From a virus: 50,688 bases of DNA. Positions 1 through 8,683 of this stretch are shown piece after piece. The translations under genes and the position numbers were made by a program. Under the pieces are notes generated by a model. The model searched no databases. It worked only from the letters and a program-made list of their open reading frames with translations, and had not been told where the DNA came from. The stretch lies in the IMG/VR virus record IMGVR_UViG_3300009159_005558, positions 1-50,688 of that record; one strand, given 5' to 3'. The number at the start of each line of letters is the position of its first letter. Position 1 is the first letter of the stretch.

Positions 1-648
1 ATTGCTGAAGAACTACAACGTCTTGGGCATTGGGAATTTGGCAGTACACTGGAAATACTCAACATATATCAACGCTACTATGCCAACAAGTCTGGGCACA
101 TGCTGGACGTTGGCTGTAACATTGGCACCTGGACTGTACCATTAGCACAGCGATATCCGCAAAATACTATATTGGCCTTTGATTGTCAGCCACCGCTGGT
201 TGAATGCGTACAGCAAACTATACAACTAAATCAATTAACTAACGCACAAGCAACTTGTTGTGCAGTGTCAGACGCTTGCGGTACAGCAACCTATAACAAA
301 ATAGACTATGAATGGGGAGCAAATTTTGGCGCATATGAATTTGAACCACCTTACGCACAGTCTGACTTTAACGGACAAACACTAGCGGTAACTGATACCA
401 TAGCAACCAGAACCATTGACAGTTTGAATCTTGATTCGGTGGTGTTTATTAAATTAGATATAGAAGGTATGGAGTTCAAGGCCCTTGAAGGCGCTGTCAA
501 TACTATACAACGCTGTGGACCTTTTGTGGCATTTGAACATCATAAAACTGATAGAAAAGCGGCCGAACAATTGTTACAGGATTTAAACTATACAATACAT
601 CACATGACCATTGGGCAAATGACTCTAGCTACGCCAGCTGATTTGTAA
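1..648 (+). CDS. FkbM-type SAM-dependent methyltransferase, 5' truncated by window edge
   Basis: The frame is open from base 1, so the gene begins before the window; the internal ATG at 100 lies too close to the SAM motif to be the start. About 215 codons are visible. DVGCNIGTW (visible codons 36-44) is the glycine-rich SAM-binding motif I. KLDIEGMEFKALEGA (from about codon 150) matches the DVEG-E..VL.GA block typical of FkbM methyltransferases, which usually O-methylate sugars or polyketide-like hydroxyls. It is the only plus-strand gene at this end and converges on the SGNH-like gene, overlapping its 3' end by 24 nt. With the downstream glycosyltransferases and carbamoyltransferase it fits glycan or small-molecule decoration, which is inference. 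The family call is fairly secure; the substrate is unknown. Confidence 0.85.
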   Translation: MAEELQRLGHWEFGSTLEILNIYQRYYANKSGHMLDVGCNIGTWTVPLAQRYPQNTILAFDCQPPLVECVQQTIQLNQLTNAQATCCAVSDACGTATYNKIDYEWGANFGAYEFEPPYAQSDFNGQTLAVTDTIATRTIDSLNLDSVVFIKLDIEGMEFKALEGAVNTIQRCGPFVAFEHHKTDRKAAEQLLQDLNYTIHHMTIGQMTLATPADL

Positions 649-1224
649 ATCGTTTTTATCACTGGCTAGACAATCTAACACTTGTTGGGCAAACAGTTGA
701 TTTTGCTCTGTGCTAAAATGATTTCTTCTATCATCATTTATAAGAGCTGACCCTGAGTGGTCAGCACCTAGACTTAATTCAACCAATGGTGTTGAGACTT
801 TGGTGCCTGACAGCAGTTTAAACGGCTCTTGACTGCTGCTAAATGATTGGAAGTGCAACACTTGACGTCCTGCCAACAGTTGATTCAGTTCTAAATACCA
901 ATGTTTTACTGCCCACAAGCTGATTTCGTCATCAGCAAAATATTTAAGATACTGTTGTTTGACCTGTTCAGCTTCGTGATTCTTAAACAGTTTTTGAGCA
1001 CTGAGTGGTCTATGCGGGTTGGTATGGCAAAAGATAAACGTCTGCATATCTGGAAAGCTGGCCAAATTCTCTAAGAGATTTTTTCTAGTCAACCACCAGC
1101 TGTCGCCGGGAAATCCTCGTCCACGTAGTTCACAACCTAATTTAGCAGCAACTGCATTGGGCCAATCTGTAACTTCCTTGCGATAATAACAAAAGCTATC
1201 ACCACCTATGTATAAGCGTTTCAC
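625..1224 (-). CDS. SGNH-hydrolase-like protein
   Basis: 199 residues. The N-terminus reads YIGGDSFCYY, where GDS corresponds to block I of SGNH/GDSL hydrolases and holds the candidate nucleophile Ser. GRGFPGDSWW (about residues 35-44) sits where the block II glycine is expected. Near the C-terminus, DDRRNHFS resembles the terminal D..H block. Such enzymes hydrolyse esters, often acetyl groups on carbohydrates. The start is GTG, forming a GTGA overlap with the carbamoyltransferase stop, so the two are translationally coupled. It is the last gene of the minus-strand operon. No signal peptide or membrane segment is visible. Sequence identity to characterised SGNH enzymes looks low, so the fold call is moderate and the substrate unknown. 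Confidence 0.6.
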   Translation of the reverse strand: MKRLYIGGDSFCYYRKEVTDWPNAVAAKLGCELRGRGFPGDSWWLTRKNLLENLASFPDMQTFIFCHTNPHRPLSAQKLFKNHEAEQVKQQYLKYFADDEISLWAVKHWYLELNQLLAGRQVLHFQSFSSSQEPFKLLSGTKVSTPLVELSLGADHSGSALINDDRRNHFSTEQNQLFAQQVLDCLASDKNDLQISWRS

Positions 1225-2696
1225 GAGTGTACCCGAACGCCGTACAGTTGTTCAAAGCGATCTGCGTCAGCACGGTCATTGACCATGGGTTCGCCACGTA
1301 TGTTCAGGCTGGTATTGAGTAACACAGGGCAACCAGTCTGTTCCATCCAGGCTTCTAACAGTCGCCTTATACCTGACCCGTCTTTGGGCACTGTTTGTAT
1401 GCGACTGGTTCCATCTATGTGAATGACTGCTGGGAATACATCAGGATACTTACAACGTCCAACAATCTGCATGTAACGGCTATCACTCCACCCTGAGGGC
1501 ATTTCAAAATAAAGATCAGCATATTCCTCTAACACCACCGGAGCAAACGGACGGAACTGTTGACGACGTTTGATCGCATTTACTCTATCTTTTATATCCG
1601 GTCCCCTGGGGTCGGCGAGGAGACTTCTATTTCCAAGAGCTCTGGGTCCAAACTCTGCCCGACCGCTAGCGACACCGCAGATTCTATCACTGAGTAAACT
1701 ATCGACGATGGCATCAACAGGATATTCTCCTGTGATTTCATGGCCAAGGTACGCATCTCTCCAGTTAATTCTGTGTCCGTATGCCAATGCGGCAGCGCCA
1801 AGACTGCTACCAGCGTCACCAGGACAAGGCATAATCCAAATGTTTTCAAAAAATTCACCAAGTTTTCTATTAGCAAGACAGTTTAAAGCAACGCCACCCA
1901 TGTAGACTAAATTAGAGCTCCATCCAAACTCTCGGGCGTAACGCATTATATTATATATCAGTTGTTCTGTTAAAACCTGCGCACTAGCAGCAATATCTTC
2001 ATTACTGGCCTCAGGTAAGAATCCAGGATCAATACCTATGTGTAGATTTTCACTGAGCAAAGGGCGTAGTTCTTCAACATAACGAGGTTCACCCCAAGCT
2101 GCCATGCCCATGGTAATGTATTCTTCATCCAACGGGTGTAGGCCAATACGCTGAGTAACAGCACTGTAAAACAGGCCTATTGAGCGTGGGTAGCGTTGTC
2201 CCCATAACTTGTGATATTGTGCCAGACCCGTTTGATCATAATGTGCGGCATATATTGATACAGTATCAAACTCACCAATGGCATCTATTACAACCACTGT
2301 GGCCCGGTTGTAAGGGCTGGTCTGAAAGCCAGCGGCCGCGTGACTAAGGTGATGATTATAACTTTTAATATGTTTGGGTAGATATTGTAACCAAGCACCC
2401 AATTGTTGTTTAAGTATTTGTCTAGTGGTCAAACTGCCAAAATCAACACCTTCTCCTGATCTTAAACGACGCAACTGTTTGATCAATGGACGTTCATAAT
2501 ATGCTATGGTGTCTATAGGGTATTCACAAAACTCATTCAACATGCTGGAATGAATATTGCTATCATTCTTGCGTTTACTGTAGCGTTCACTGTGTCCAGC
2601 AAATACAATATCACCGTGCGTGTCGATCAAGGTGGCAGCGGCATCGTGAAAGCCTGCACTGATACCAAGTATATGTTGAACTGGTGCTAGTTTCAT
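1221..2696 (-). CDS. Carbamoyltransferase, NodU/CmcH/TobZ family
   Basis: 491 residues. The N-terminal Kae1-like domain starts HILGISAGFHDAAATLI and carries HHLSHAAAGF near residue 115, the metal/nucleotide-site motif of the family. YMGGVALNCLANR lies near residue 265. The C-terminal domain contains the signature GRAEFGPRALGNRSLLADPR near residue 343 and LLNTSLNIRGEPMV near the end. These enzymes use carbamoyl phosphate and ATP, via a carbamoyl adenylate, to carbamoylate hydroxyl groups on sugars or antibiotics (NodU, CmcH, TobZ). The length is slightly short of the usual 550-600. Its ATG overlaps the stop of a 33-codon gene (ATGA) and its stop overlaps the SGNH-like start (GTGA). Both domains look intact, so it is probably functional; the acceptor is unknown. 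Confidence 0.93.
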   Translation of the reverse strand: MKLAPVQHILGISAGFHDAAATLIDTHGDIVFAGHSERYSKRKNDSNIHSSMLNEFCEYPIDTIAYYERPLIKQLRRLRSGEGVDFGSLTTRQILKQQLGAWLQYLPKHIKSYNHHLSHAAAGFQTSPYNRATVVVIDAIGEFDTVSIYAAHYDQTGLAQYHKLWGQRYPRSIGLFYSAVTQRIGLHPLDEEYITMGMAAWGEPRYVEELRPLLSENLHIGIDPGFLPEASNEDIAASAQVLTEQLIYNIMRYAREFGWSSNLVYMGGVALNCLANRKLGEFFENIWIMPCPGDAGSSLGAAALAYGHRINWRDAYLGHEITGEYPVDAIVDSLLSDRICGVASGRAEFGPRALGNRSLLADPRGPDIKDRVNAIKRRQQFRPFAPVVLEEYADLYFEMPSGWSDSRYMQIVGRCKYPDVFPAVIHIDGTSRIQTVPKDGSGIRRLLEAWMEQTGCPVLLNTSLNIRGEPMVNDRADADRFEQLYGVRVHS

Positions 2697-2794
2697 TTAT
2701 AGATAAACGGATCTCTTTTGCGTAGTTCTTTAAGCTTCTTACGATAGCGTATTTCCAATCGAATACGACTGATTATGTTTTTTATCCAAGACAT
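2693..2794 (-). CDS. Small basic protein, 33 aa, coupled to carbamoyltransferase
   Basis: An ATG at 2794 opens a 33-codon frame ending in TGA at 2693. The protein begins MSWIKNIISRIRLEIRYRKK and ends with KELRKRDPFIYK. It is strongly basic, probably helical, with an N-terminal Trp/Ile-rich amphipathic stretch. Support for it being real: it fills the otherwise empty space between two genes, overlaps the upstream gene by 13 nt, and overlaps the carbamoyltransferase start exactly as ATGA. A GGAG lies 11 nt before the ATG, slightly far. The aromatic DPFIYK tail looks constrained rather than random. The function is unknown; it could be a small partner of the carbamoyltransferase or an unrelated phage peptide. 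Confidence 0.6.
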   Translation of the reverse strand: MSWIKNIISRIRLEIRYRKKLKELRKRDPFIYK

Positions 2795-3834
2795 GATATT
2801 TGTTTCTCCATATAATCTGCGTCCCACCAATGATACGGGTACTGCACTTGTGCTTCATTGGTTCTTATTGCACAAACATTTAAGTGAGTATTTAACTGTG
2901 CCCAGATCGCCTGGCAATCTTCTGTGCCAAAGCTACGTTGTAAGTCCACTTGTCCCACCTGCGGGTGTCCTATTGTTAAACTTTTATCTTCTGGGTCAAA
3001 GTTGTTGTCACGGAGCCATCCTCTAAATTCTTTAAGGTGATTGATCTGCCAGGGCCTGTTGGATGGGTCTACTCCCCACTCTATATCAAAGTCTCCGGCA
3101 GCTTCGGTTTGTGCTTTGAGGCTAGTTGTGGTTAGTTCACCTATTCTACTGTCACGCCCTTCATCGTTGAACACTTCCCAATGGTGTTTGCCCACTGCTT
3201 TGTTAACGCCCACATATACTCCGCCCAGTGTACGATTGATAGTTTCTACGCCAAACAATTCATAATCTGCTTCATCCAGAGTAAAACGTGGTGCCCGTAA
3301 CCAACACATGAGTTGACTGGGTCTTTCCCACTCGGGTGCTGTGTGTTTTTTACGCCAGCTCAGTTGCCACGATTCAAACTCGTGACACAACAGATTTAAC
3401 TGTCTAATATGCCAGCGTGTGGTGTTGTCTGCCCGCCAATAGTAGTCGCTGATATGCCCGCTACTGCCTTGTAAGTCTTCAAAATAACGATGTAGCTGAT
3501 TAAAATGTGCATGGTCAACACCCTGATCCTCTGCTACACTGTTGGCCAGACTAAAGTGATCGTTGATTTGATAACCAATATTGGCTCGGTTAATGGCCTC
3601 AATGCTTTGGTTTATTTTTTCCAGTATATAAGTGCCATTTCTAACACTGTCAGCAAATCCTAAAAAACAAAAGTTCTTTTCTAAATGATATTCTTTGGCA
3701 ATCAACTCATTCAGGGCTTGAAGCCATTTGCGACTCAATGTATTATCGGCCACGTTGATGTACACAGTCAGGGCATCTGTGCCTGTGCCTAGATCTATTT
3801 CAACAACATCAAGCAATTGAGTTGTACCATTCAT
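2782..3834 (-). CDS. Unknown phage protein, possibly paralogous to the protein at 5097-5897
   Basis: 350 residues from the chosen ATG at 3834 (MNGTTQLLDVVEIDLG). The frame stays open upstream, but that extension lies inside the preceding radical-SAM gene; AGGA precedes the ATG by 11 nt. I do not recognise a catalytic family. It is rich in Trp, His, Asp and Tyr, with no membrane segment or signal peptide. The middle (HEFESWQL, then GGVYVGVNKAVGKHHWEV and FNDEG) resembles the 266-aa protein on the other side of the radical-SAM gene (ELHHCLHAIQ, NPYVGHNPLQIYREND). I infer a distant paralogous pair bracketing that enzyme. The order pair member, radical SAM, pair member suggests joint function, for example as substrate or partner. 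Confidence 0.7.
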   Translation of the reverse strand: MNGTTQLLDVVEIDLGTGTDALTVYINVADNTLSRKWLQALNELIAKEYHLEKNFCFLGFADSVRNGTYILEKINQSIEAINRANIGYQINDHFSLANSVAEDQGVDHAHFNQLHRYFEDLQGSSGHISDYYWRADNTTRWHIRQLNLLCHEFESWQLSWRKKHTAPEWERPSQLMCWLRAPRFTLDEADYELFGVETINRTLGGVYVGVNKAVGKHHWEVFNDEGRDSRIGELTTTSLKAQTEAAGDFDIEWGVDPSNRPWQINHLKEFRGWLRDNNFDPEDKSLTIGHPQVGQVDLQRSFGTEDCQAIWAQLNTHLNVCAIRTNEAQVQYPYHWWDADYMEKQISCLG

Positions 3835-5104
3835 AAATTTCTGGATCCTGTTGTAGTATATCCGACAGAGTATGGGTATCTTTGCGGATCTGTTCCAACT
3901 GTAATATGCGACGTTTGCCCTTGGCAAGCCCAGCTTGATAAGTGTCGGGCCATTGCTCTGAAAACACGGGTCGATTTTTTAACTGTAACAGTACGTCTCG
4001 TAATGCTCCTGTATTTACATTGGCCACCAGCGTGTCTACTTTTTTGTCTAATAGCTCTCTTGGCAAGGCCAATGGACTCAGCACAATATCTGGGCTGAAA
4101 CTAAACACCACTTTGGCCAGGATGTCAACTCCAAATTCTTCTGCAAGTCGTTGTATGTTTTCAACTTCAAACAGGCCTGGCAGGGTAAGGGTAAAATCAA
4201 TACGCATTTGTCGACGATGCCGGGCAATTGCCACGCCGTGGGCAAAATTATCTCGCCATGTACTATAGTCAAGTCCAGTACGGATGTATTCGCCAGTGGC
4301 TCCTGTTCCGTCAATGCTGGCACAGATTTGCCAGTCTCTGACATGCGCTAGGATATCCGTAAACAGATCAACACCACCATAACGGGTGCGACTAAGATTA
4401 GTATTGTACCTGGCATAAACACGTGGACCATCTCCTAATTCAATTATACGTTTCATGTAACGCCAGTGCTGTTCATACATCAACGGTTCACCACCAACCC
4501 AGTATACTTCTTCTACTCTGTGTTGTTCTACTGCTTCAGCAAATTCTGCTTCTACTTGTGTGTCTTGAAATGCACTTATTTGCTCGCGCACTTCGGGTCG
4601 CATCCAGTTGTTTTTGGGATTGTCCCAGTTGATCATGTTGTGCTGACGTTGCTCGCTTTCCCATGCGCTGCTCAACATGTCGCCGCAGGTACGGCATTTA
4701 AAATTGCACAAGTTACTGAAGCGATAGTCCCAGCTGACAGGTTTCATGGTGGTACGACCAGTTGTGTCCGTTGTGTCCCATAAGTCTGCTAACTTATGCC
4801 CAAATAGTCGATTAAAATAGTTTCGATATACGTCTGTGTTTAATAATTTGCTATTGCACACATCGCACTCGGGCAGGGTTTCGCCCGCCATCATACGACG
4901 TCGAACATCACGCATATGATCTCCATTCCAGTGTTCGTCTAGTGTGATAGGAATGTACTTGCCTGTGCCTGAACTGGTATCTATGTACTGTTCAAAACTC
5001 TGTGCCGGCTCACGACTTGCACAACACATACGTCGTTCTGTTTGTGGACTAAGATAGGTATGAGTCCACGCGGCCATACACAGTGTTTTAGGAACTTTAT
5101 TCAT
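3809..5104 (-). CDS. Radical SAM protein with N-terminal twitch-type Cys domain (copy A1)
   Basis: 431 residues from ATG 5104; an in-frame TTG three codons upstream lacks a ribosome site. The radical SAM motif CNFKCRTC supplies Cys 133/137/140, which bind the SAM-cleaving [4Fe-4S] cluster. WVGGEPLMYEQH near residue 203 is the GGEP SAM-amino-group motif. A separate N-terminal set (Cys 9, CC 27/28, and C..C 80/83) follows the pattern of a SPASM/twitch auxiliary-cluster site but lies before the barrel. This matches what I know as 'twitch domain-containing radical SAM' proteins of phages and bacteria, none of known reaction. It overlaps the unknown gene before it by 8 nt and the one after it by 26 nt. 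Confidence 0.9.
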   Translation of the reverse strand: MNKVPKTLCMAAWTHTYLSPQTERRMCCASREPAQSFEQYIDTSSGTGKYIPITLDEHWNGDHMRDVRRRMMAGETLPECDVCNSKLLNTDVYRNYFNRLFGHKLADLWDTTDTTGRTTMKPVSWDYRFSNLCNFKCRTCGDMLSSAWESEQRQHNMINWDNPKNNWMRPEVREQISAFQDTQVEAEFAEAVEQHRVEEVYWVGGEPLMYEQHWRYMKRIIELGDGPRVYARYNTNLSRTRYGGVDLFTDILAHVRDWQICASIDGTGATGEYIRTGLDYSTWRDNFAHGVAIARHRRQMRIDFTLTLPGLFEVENIQRLAEEFGVDILAKVVFSFSPDIVLSPLALPRELLDKKVDTLVANVNTGALRDVLLQLKNRPVFSEQWPDTYQAGLAKGKRRILQLEQIRKDTHTLSDILQQDPEIYEWYNSIA

Positions 5105-5897
5105 GGAATTCAACTTGATCTAGTACCAAAGGCGTAGTGGATTGCTTTACTTGTTTTAATATATCGAGATCCACAGCATGCCCTATAACTGCGGTGCCAG
5201 CATAATATCTAATTTTTTCTTCTCCGTGTAGCTCAACAAATTCTGGATCCTGTCGTTTAAATTCTGCTACAATTTCATCTTTGGTATCTACCAAGTTGTC
5301 AACATGACCAAGGCCGGTCAACACTATACCAGGTTTAATAACGTCATGAAAACGACAAGTGGTGTTTAGCGAACCAAAATCGTTTTCTCTATATATCTGT
5401 AGTGGATTGTGCCCCACGTAGGGATTAATCAACAGTGCGTCACCAAATTGACTATATTCTTTGAATTCAAATGACGCTGGCAACGGAACCGATTGATCAG
5501 TTAACCATTCAATTTGTAAATTGTCTAGTCTATGAGGAGAAGTTTTTCCAAATTGTATAGCATGTAAACAGTGGTGTAGCTCATACAGTAGCGTGTCGTG
5601 TTGTTCTGGAATGTTTTCAAATCCAATTTGACCCACAGAGTTTTCTAGATCTTTATGCAACTGTGCTGTGATAGATATATCATAATGGTCTGTAAGCCAT
5701 TCCCAACCAAAGGCTGTTTTAGCTCGATGCGCCAGCTCAATCATATAGTCAGGTGTGTATGTGTTGGTATCGCGATAAAACGGCGGTTCTTGCTTGTTTT
5801 GTAATTGAGTCAGATCAAAATACAAACGCCCTGTTTCTGTATCGTCTACTACTACTTCTATCACAGGTTGATCGTGGAACTTGATTGATATTTTCAT
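5097..5897 (-). CDS. Unknown phage protein upstream of radical SAM copy A1
   Basis: 266 residues starting at ATG 5897 (MKISIKFHDQPVIEVVVDD). I do not recognise the family. It appears to be a soluble alpha/beta protein: a beta-rich N-terminus, a helical His-rich segment around residues 95-115 (LLYELHHCLHAIQFG), then a beta-rich half with NPYVGHNPLQIY. Similarity in this second half to the protein at 2782-3834 suggests common ancestry; that is a reading by eye. The ELHHCLHAI segment has closely spaced Glu/His that could bind metal, but no HExxH motif is present. It overlaps the radical SAM gene by 8 nt and follows the 332-aa gene with a 9-nt gap, so it sits inside the same operon. Confidence 0.7.
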   Translation of the reverse strand: MKISIKFHDQPVIEVVVDDTETGRLYFDLTQLQNKQEPPFYRDTNTYTPDYMIELAHRAKTAFGWEWLTDHYDISITAQLHKDLENSVGQIGFENIPEQHDTLLYELHHCLHAIQFGKTSPHRLDNLQIEWLTDQSVPLPASFEFKEYSQFGDALLINPYVGHNPLQIYRENDFGSLNTTCRFHDVIKPGIVLTGLGHVDNLVDTKDEIVAEFKRQDPEFVELHGEEKIRYYAGTAVIGHAVDLDILKQVKQSTTPLVLDQVEFHE

Positions 5898-5906
5898 GTG
5901 TATTGA

Positions 5907-6905
5907 TTAACCAAGTATAAAATTTTTCACTGGCTCAACAATTTCATCAAGCCACAATTGTTCTACTGTTTTAGCATCATAGAACTTTTCAAAATTGTGT
6001 TGTATTTTTTGCTGGCTCTCAGCATCTTGGAACAAGGGACGACCAGCTTTGAACTCAGTGTGCAGTCGATCAAGCTCGGCAGCAATTGCACGTAATCGTT
6101 TTTGATCATTGTAGATGTTGTCATAGCTTTCGTCAATCACATGCCCAAATGTTTCAAATCCTAAATCTTGAAAGAACTTCAAAGTATAAGGTGTTCCATA
6201 GGTCATAAACGGATGTCGAAATGCAAACGGTTTAAAACTTTTTTCACTAATAAACAAACGTTGTCCAGGTGGCGGGCACAGTGACTCATCACGGCAAATG
6301 CCCAGAGTTGTTTCTACTACCAAACTGAAGTTGGTGTTGGTGTACCAGTCTGGATTGTAGTGACGGTCATTGCTGACACCCTTGTCGGCCCAGGGCGATT
6401 CGTTGGCATCACGCATGGGTGCATCGCCAGCAATATAGTGTCCGCGTTGCACATAACTGTACAAGCTGTCTGACAGATACGGTGTGGCAACGTTGAACAA
6501 AGCGTCACGATGATCGCGGACCATGTTCATTAACAATAGAAAAAACTTGTCAGGACCTGATGGCGTGGTATTGTACTGCAAGTCTTGATCACTGTATATA
6601 AAATTTTCATTGATCCACATCCAGTTACGTGAACGCAGGGTCATTATGTTATCAACCACTGTGGTGTTTTCGCAGATATAACTGTCCCAAAGATGATTGA
6701 TAATGATCTGGAATCCCAAGTCAGTCCAGTGTTTTATTGTGGCCGCGTCTACATCTCTGTAATCAAAACAAATCACATACTGTGCTGGATCATAAGTGAC
6801 ATTGGGCTTTACAAATTCATGTTGAAAATGTGGTACCCAGTGACTGGCCAATTTGGATCCAAGAAACTCCCAATTACGATCGCAGAGTAATATTTTATTA
6901 GCCAT
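5907..6905 (-). CDS. EK..KP-family protein, possible glycosyltransferase (copy 1)
   Basis: 332 residues from ATG 6905 (MANKILLCDRNWEFLG); the preceding in-frame TTG is not needed. The C-terminal half holds SLVVETTLG, then FISEKSFKPFAFRHPF, then LGFETFGHVIDESYDNI. The same block recurs at 11269-12456 and 49970-50512. KFFLLLMNMVRDHRDALFN mid-protein matches the FLNGRTRPHRKYLL segment of the second copy. The E..EK..KP..HPF arrangement recalls the nucleotide-sugar-binding end of fucosyltransferase-like (GT10) GT-B enzymes, where TEK is conserved. I therefore suggest a glycosyltransferase-like role with modest confidence. It overlaps the preceding radical SAM gene by 8 nt. Confidence 0.65.
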   Translation of the reverse strand: MANKILLCDRNWEFLGSKLASHWVPHFQHEFVKPNVTYDPAQYVICFDYRDVDAATIKHWTDLGFQIIINHLWDSYICENTTVVDNIMTLRSRNWMWINENFIYSDQDLQYNTTPSGPDKFFLLLMNMVRDHRDALFNVATPYLSDSLYSYVQRGHYIAGDAPMRDANESPWADKGVSNDRHYNPDWYTNTNFSLVVETTLGICRDESLCPPPGQRLFISEKSFKPFAFRHPFMTYGTPYTLKFFQDLGFETFGHVIDESYDNIYNDQKRLRAIAAELDRLHTEFKAGRPLFQDAESQQKIQHNFEKFYDAKTVEQLWLDEIVEPVKNFILG

Positions 6906-8115
6906 CAAATGTATATCCTATTAGTTGAGCAAATTCAGGTTGTACCGCTGATAAATCTTGTTGGCGCTTGCGATCCAAGTCGGCTATCTTCATGCGTGTC
7001 ATAAAGCCGTCGGTGCTGGCGCCGCGATTCATAAAATCTCTTATACGGTCAAAATCGCCACGATAACAGGTCACCACTGAGTCCAAGTATTCTGTAATGG
7101 CCTGTTTGGCTGTGTCGGGCAAACAAGCAATTGAAAAATACCAAGCATCGTGCATCATGTTCCAATAAACAAAATTAAAACTTGATTGATTTTGTTCTAA
7201 CCAAGTTGCCACTTCGCCCAGGTAACGTACATTGAACACATTCACAGTGGTACACACCTGCAGTTCAATGTTAGAGTATATTTCTTTAAGATCTTTAAAG
7301 CGATCCAGGTTGGCACACACTTCAGTCCATACGGCGTTGCTACGTTGATATTCAAACCGGGCACCTACATCGTCGATGCTGAATGCAATTTCTACTGTTT
7401 TAAAGTGACGCCATATAGCTTCGCCGCGTTCAGGATACTGTGTGCCATTGGTGTTGTAGTGTATTTCTATGTTGCCTGCAATGCCGCGATCTATTAGACC
7501 CTGCAACATGTCAAAGTGCTCGGCAATCATAAACGGTTCGCCGCCAGTGAATTCAATGTAGCGTATTTGATCTACCACTTGTTCTATTTCGTTCCAAAAG
7601 GTAGGATTGTTTCTGGGCCAGGCGCCTTGCCGTAGCATTTGATAGTGATGATTGCTTTTTTTATCTTCGTCTCGACTCAGGTTAGCAAGTTCTTCTGTGG
7701 CAAATGTACTACTTGACCATGAACCACAGATACGGCATTTGAGATTACAGATATTGCCTAATTTTAAATCCAAGAACATGAGTGGTTTGGCATCTGCTGT
7801 CCAGTCAGCATCAGGGATCATATGTTTGAGTCGATCCAAAGTATGCATACGTTTGCTGGTACGACCACTGCGTTCTTCTCTGAAACATTTACGACAAGTC
7901 TGCGGTTGTTCACCACGGATAAACTGTTGCCGTAGTTCGCGCATACTTGTGCTGTTTTGTATGTTGACAAAGCTGGCTGTGGCCAAGTTAAACTTTTCTC
8001 CGGAGTTGTCTACCAGCTCATCTTCGGCCAAACAGCAAGGGCGCACAGTGCCTATAGGGCTAGCTTCCAAGCTGACCCAAGGCAATACGCAAAATTTATT
8101 GTGTGGTATTTTCAT
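6898..8115 (-). CDS. Radical SAM protein with N-terminal twitch-type Cys domain (copy A2)
   Basis: 405 residues, ATG 8115. The N-terminal Cys domain reads FCVLPWVSLEASPIGTVRPC with Cys 9, 27, 28, then C74..C77 (CRKC), a SPASM/twitch-like pattern. The barrel begins at about 113, with CNLKCRIC giving Cys 123/127/130. EFTGGEPFMIAEH lies near residue 190. The protein therefore likely binds the catalytic cluster and possibly one auxiliary cluster. It is most similar in plan to the proteins at 3809-5104 and 8680-9939. Its start overlaps the end of the SGNH-like gene by 20 nt and its end overlaps the 332-aa gene by 8 nt. The reaction and substrate are unknown. Confidence 0.9.
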   Translation of the reverse strand: MKIPHNKFCVLPWVSLEASPIGTVRPCCLAEDELVDNSGEKFNLATASFVNIQNSTSMRELRQQFIRGEQPQTCRKCFREERSGRTSKRMHTLDRLKHMIPDADWTADAKPLMFLDLKLGNICNLKCRICGSWSSSTFATEELANLSRDEDKKSNHHYQMLRQGAWPRNNPTFWNEIEQVVDQIRYIEFTGGEPFMIAEHFDMLQGLIDRGIAGNIEIHYNTNGTQYPERGEAIWRHFKTVEIAFSIDDVGARFEYQRSNAVWTEVCANLDRFKDLKEIYSNIELQVCTTVNVFNVRYLGEVATWLEQNQSSFNFVYWNMMHDAWYFSIACLPDTAKQAITEYLDSVVTCYRGDFDRIRDFMNRGASTDGFMTRMKIADLDRKRQQDLSAVQPEFAQLIGYTFDG

Positions 8116-8683
8116 TTACTAGTCCATATAATCTTTGTGCCCATTGTCTGTGACAAACAGCACTATGATGCAGTTTATCGCTGGCTGCGTTGTCCATTAA
8201 CCATGTTTCGTCAGGCAATTTTCTATCTACGTGCAACACAATCTTCTCAGCGGCCAGCATGTCATGATATTCTTGAGATATATCCTCAATCAGTATGTTT
8301 ATAATAGGCACAGAGGCAATTTGACACAATAAATTACACACAATAATTGTGTCAATCCAGGCACAATAAAAGTTTTTTTCTCCTGTGCGTAGTAACTCCT
8401 TAAAGGCAGTACTAGAATTCATTATGTTTTCTTTTTTAGGTATGTTATTGTGCCACATGGTACGTCTAATAGGATTAGGCCATTGTGCTATGACAAAATC
8501 CGGGCGCTGAGTGTGTGTTAGTGCTTGTACCAAATTTGATTGCACATCGCCTGCATTGCCTGCAGGCACGCCTTGGTTGTCAATATCCACGGCCAGAAGC
8601 GCACTCAACACACTTACATAGCAGTCTGCAACAGCAATGCCCACCCCAGCAGTATGACTACAACCCAGTGCTAGTGCTGTCAT
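8096..8683 (-). CDS. SGNH-hydrolase-like protein, second copy
   Basis: 195 residues. ALGCSHTAGVGIAV at the N-terminus resembles SGNH block I with the usual Asp replaced (GCSHT instead of GDS.T). NQGVPAGNAGDVQSNL (about residues 36-51) supplies Gly and Asn at block II/III-like positions. ASDKLHHSAVCHRQWA near the C-terminus fits the D..H block. The order and spacing match a compact SGNH fold, so an esterase or acetyl-transfer role on a carbohydrate is plausible. It is not closely similar to the copy at 625-1224. The start overlaps the stop of the preceding radical SAM gene (ATGA), and the end overlaps the next radical SAM gene by 20 nt. No export signal is seen. Confidence 0.55.
   Translation of the reverse strand: MTALALGCSHTAGVGIAVADCYVSVLSALLAVDIDNQGVPAGNAGDVQSNLVQALTHTQRPDFVIAQWPNPIRRTMWHNNIPKKENIMNSSTAFKELLRTGEKNFYCAWIDTIIVCNLLCQIASVPIINILIEDISQEYHDMLAAEKIVLHVDRKLPDETWLMDNAASDKLHHSAVCHRQWAQRLYGLVNENTTQ

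Noticed and set aside
1592-1876. 94-aa minus-strand frame inside the carbamoyltransferase, with hydrophobic stretches that could look like a membrane protein
   Set aside because: It lies entirely in another frame of a gene whose own protein matches a well-known family over its full length; no ribosome site or independent support.
4466-4783. Plus-strand frame with hydrophobic, Cys-rich translation opposite the radical SAM gene
   Set aside because: Antisense shadow of a gene with clear catalytic motifs; several similar antisense frames occur elsewhere for the same compositional reason.
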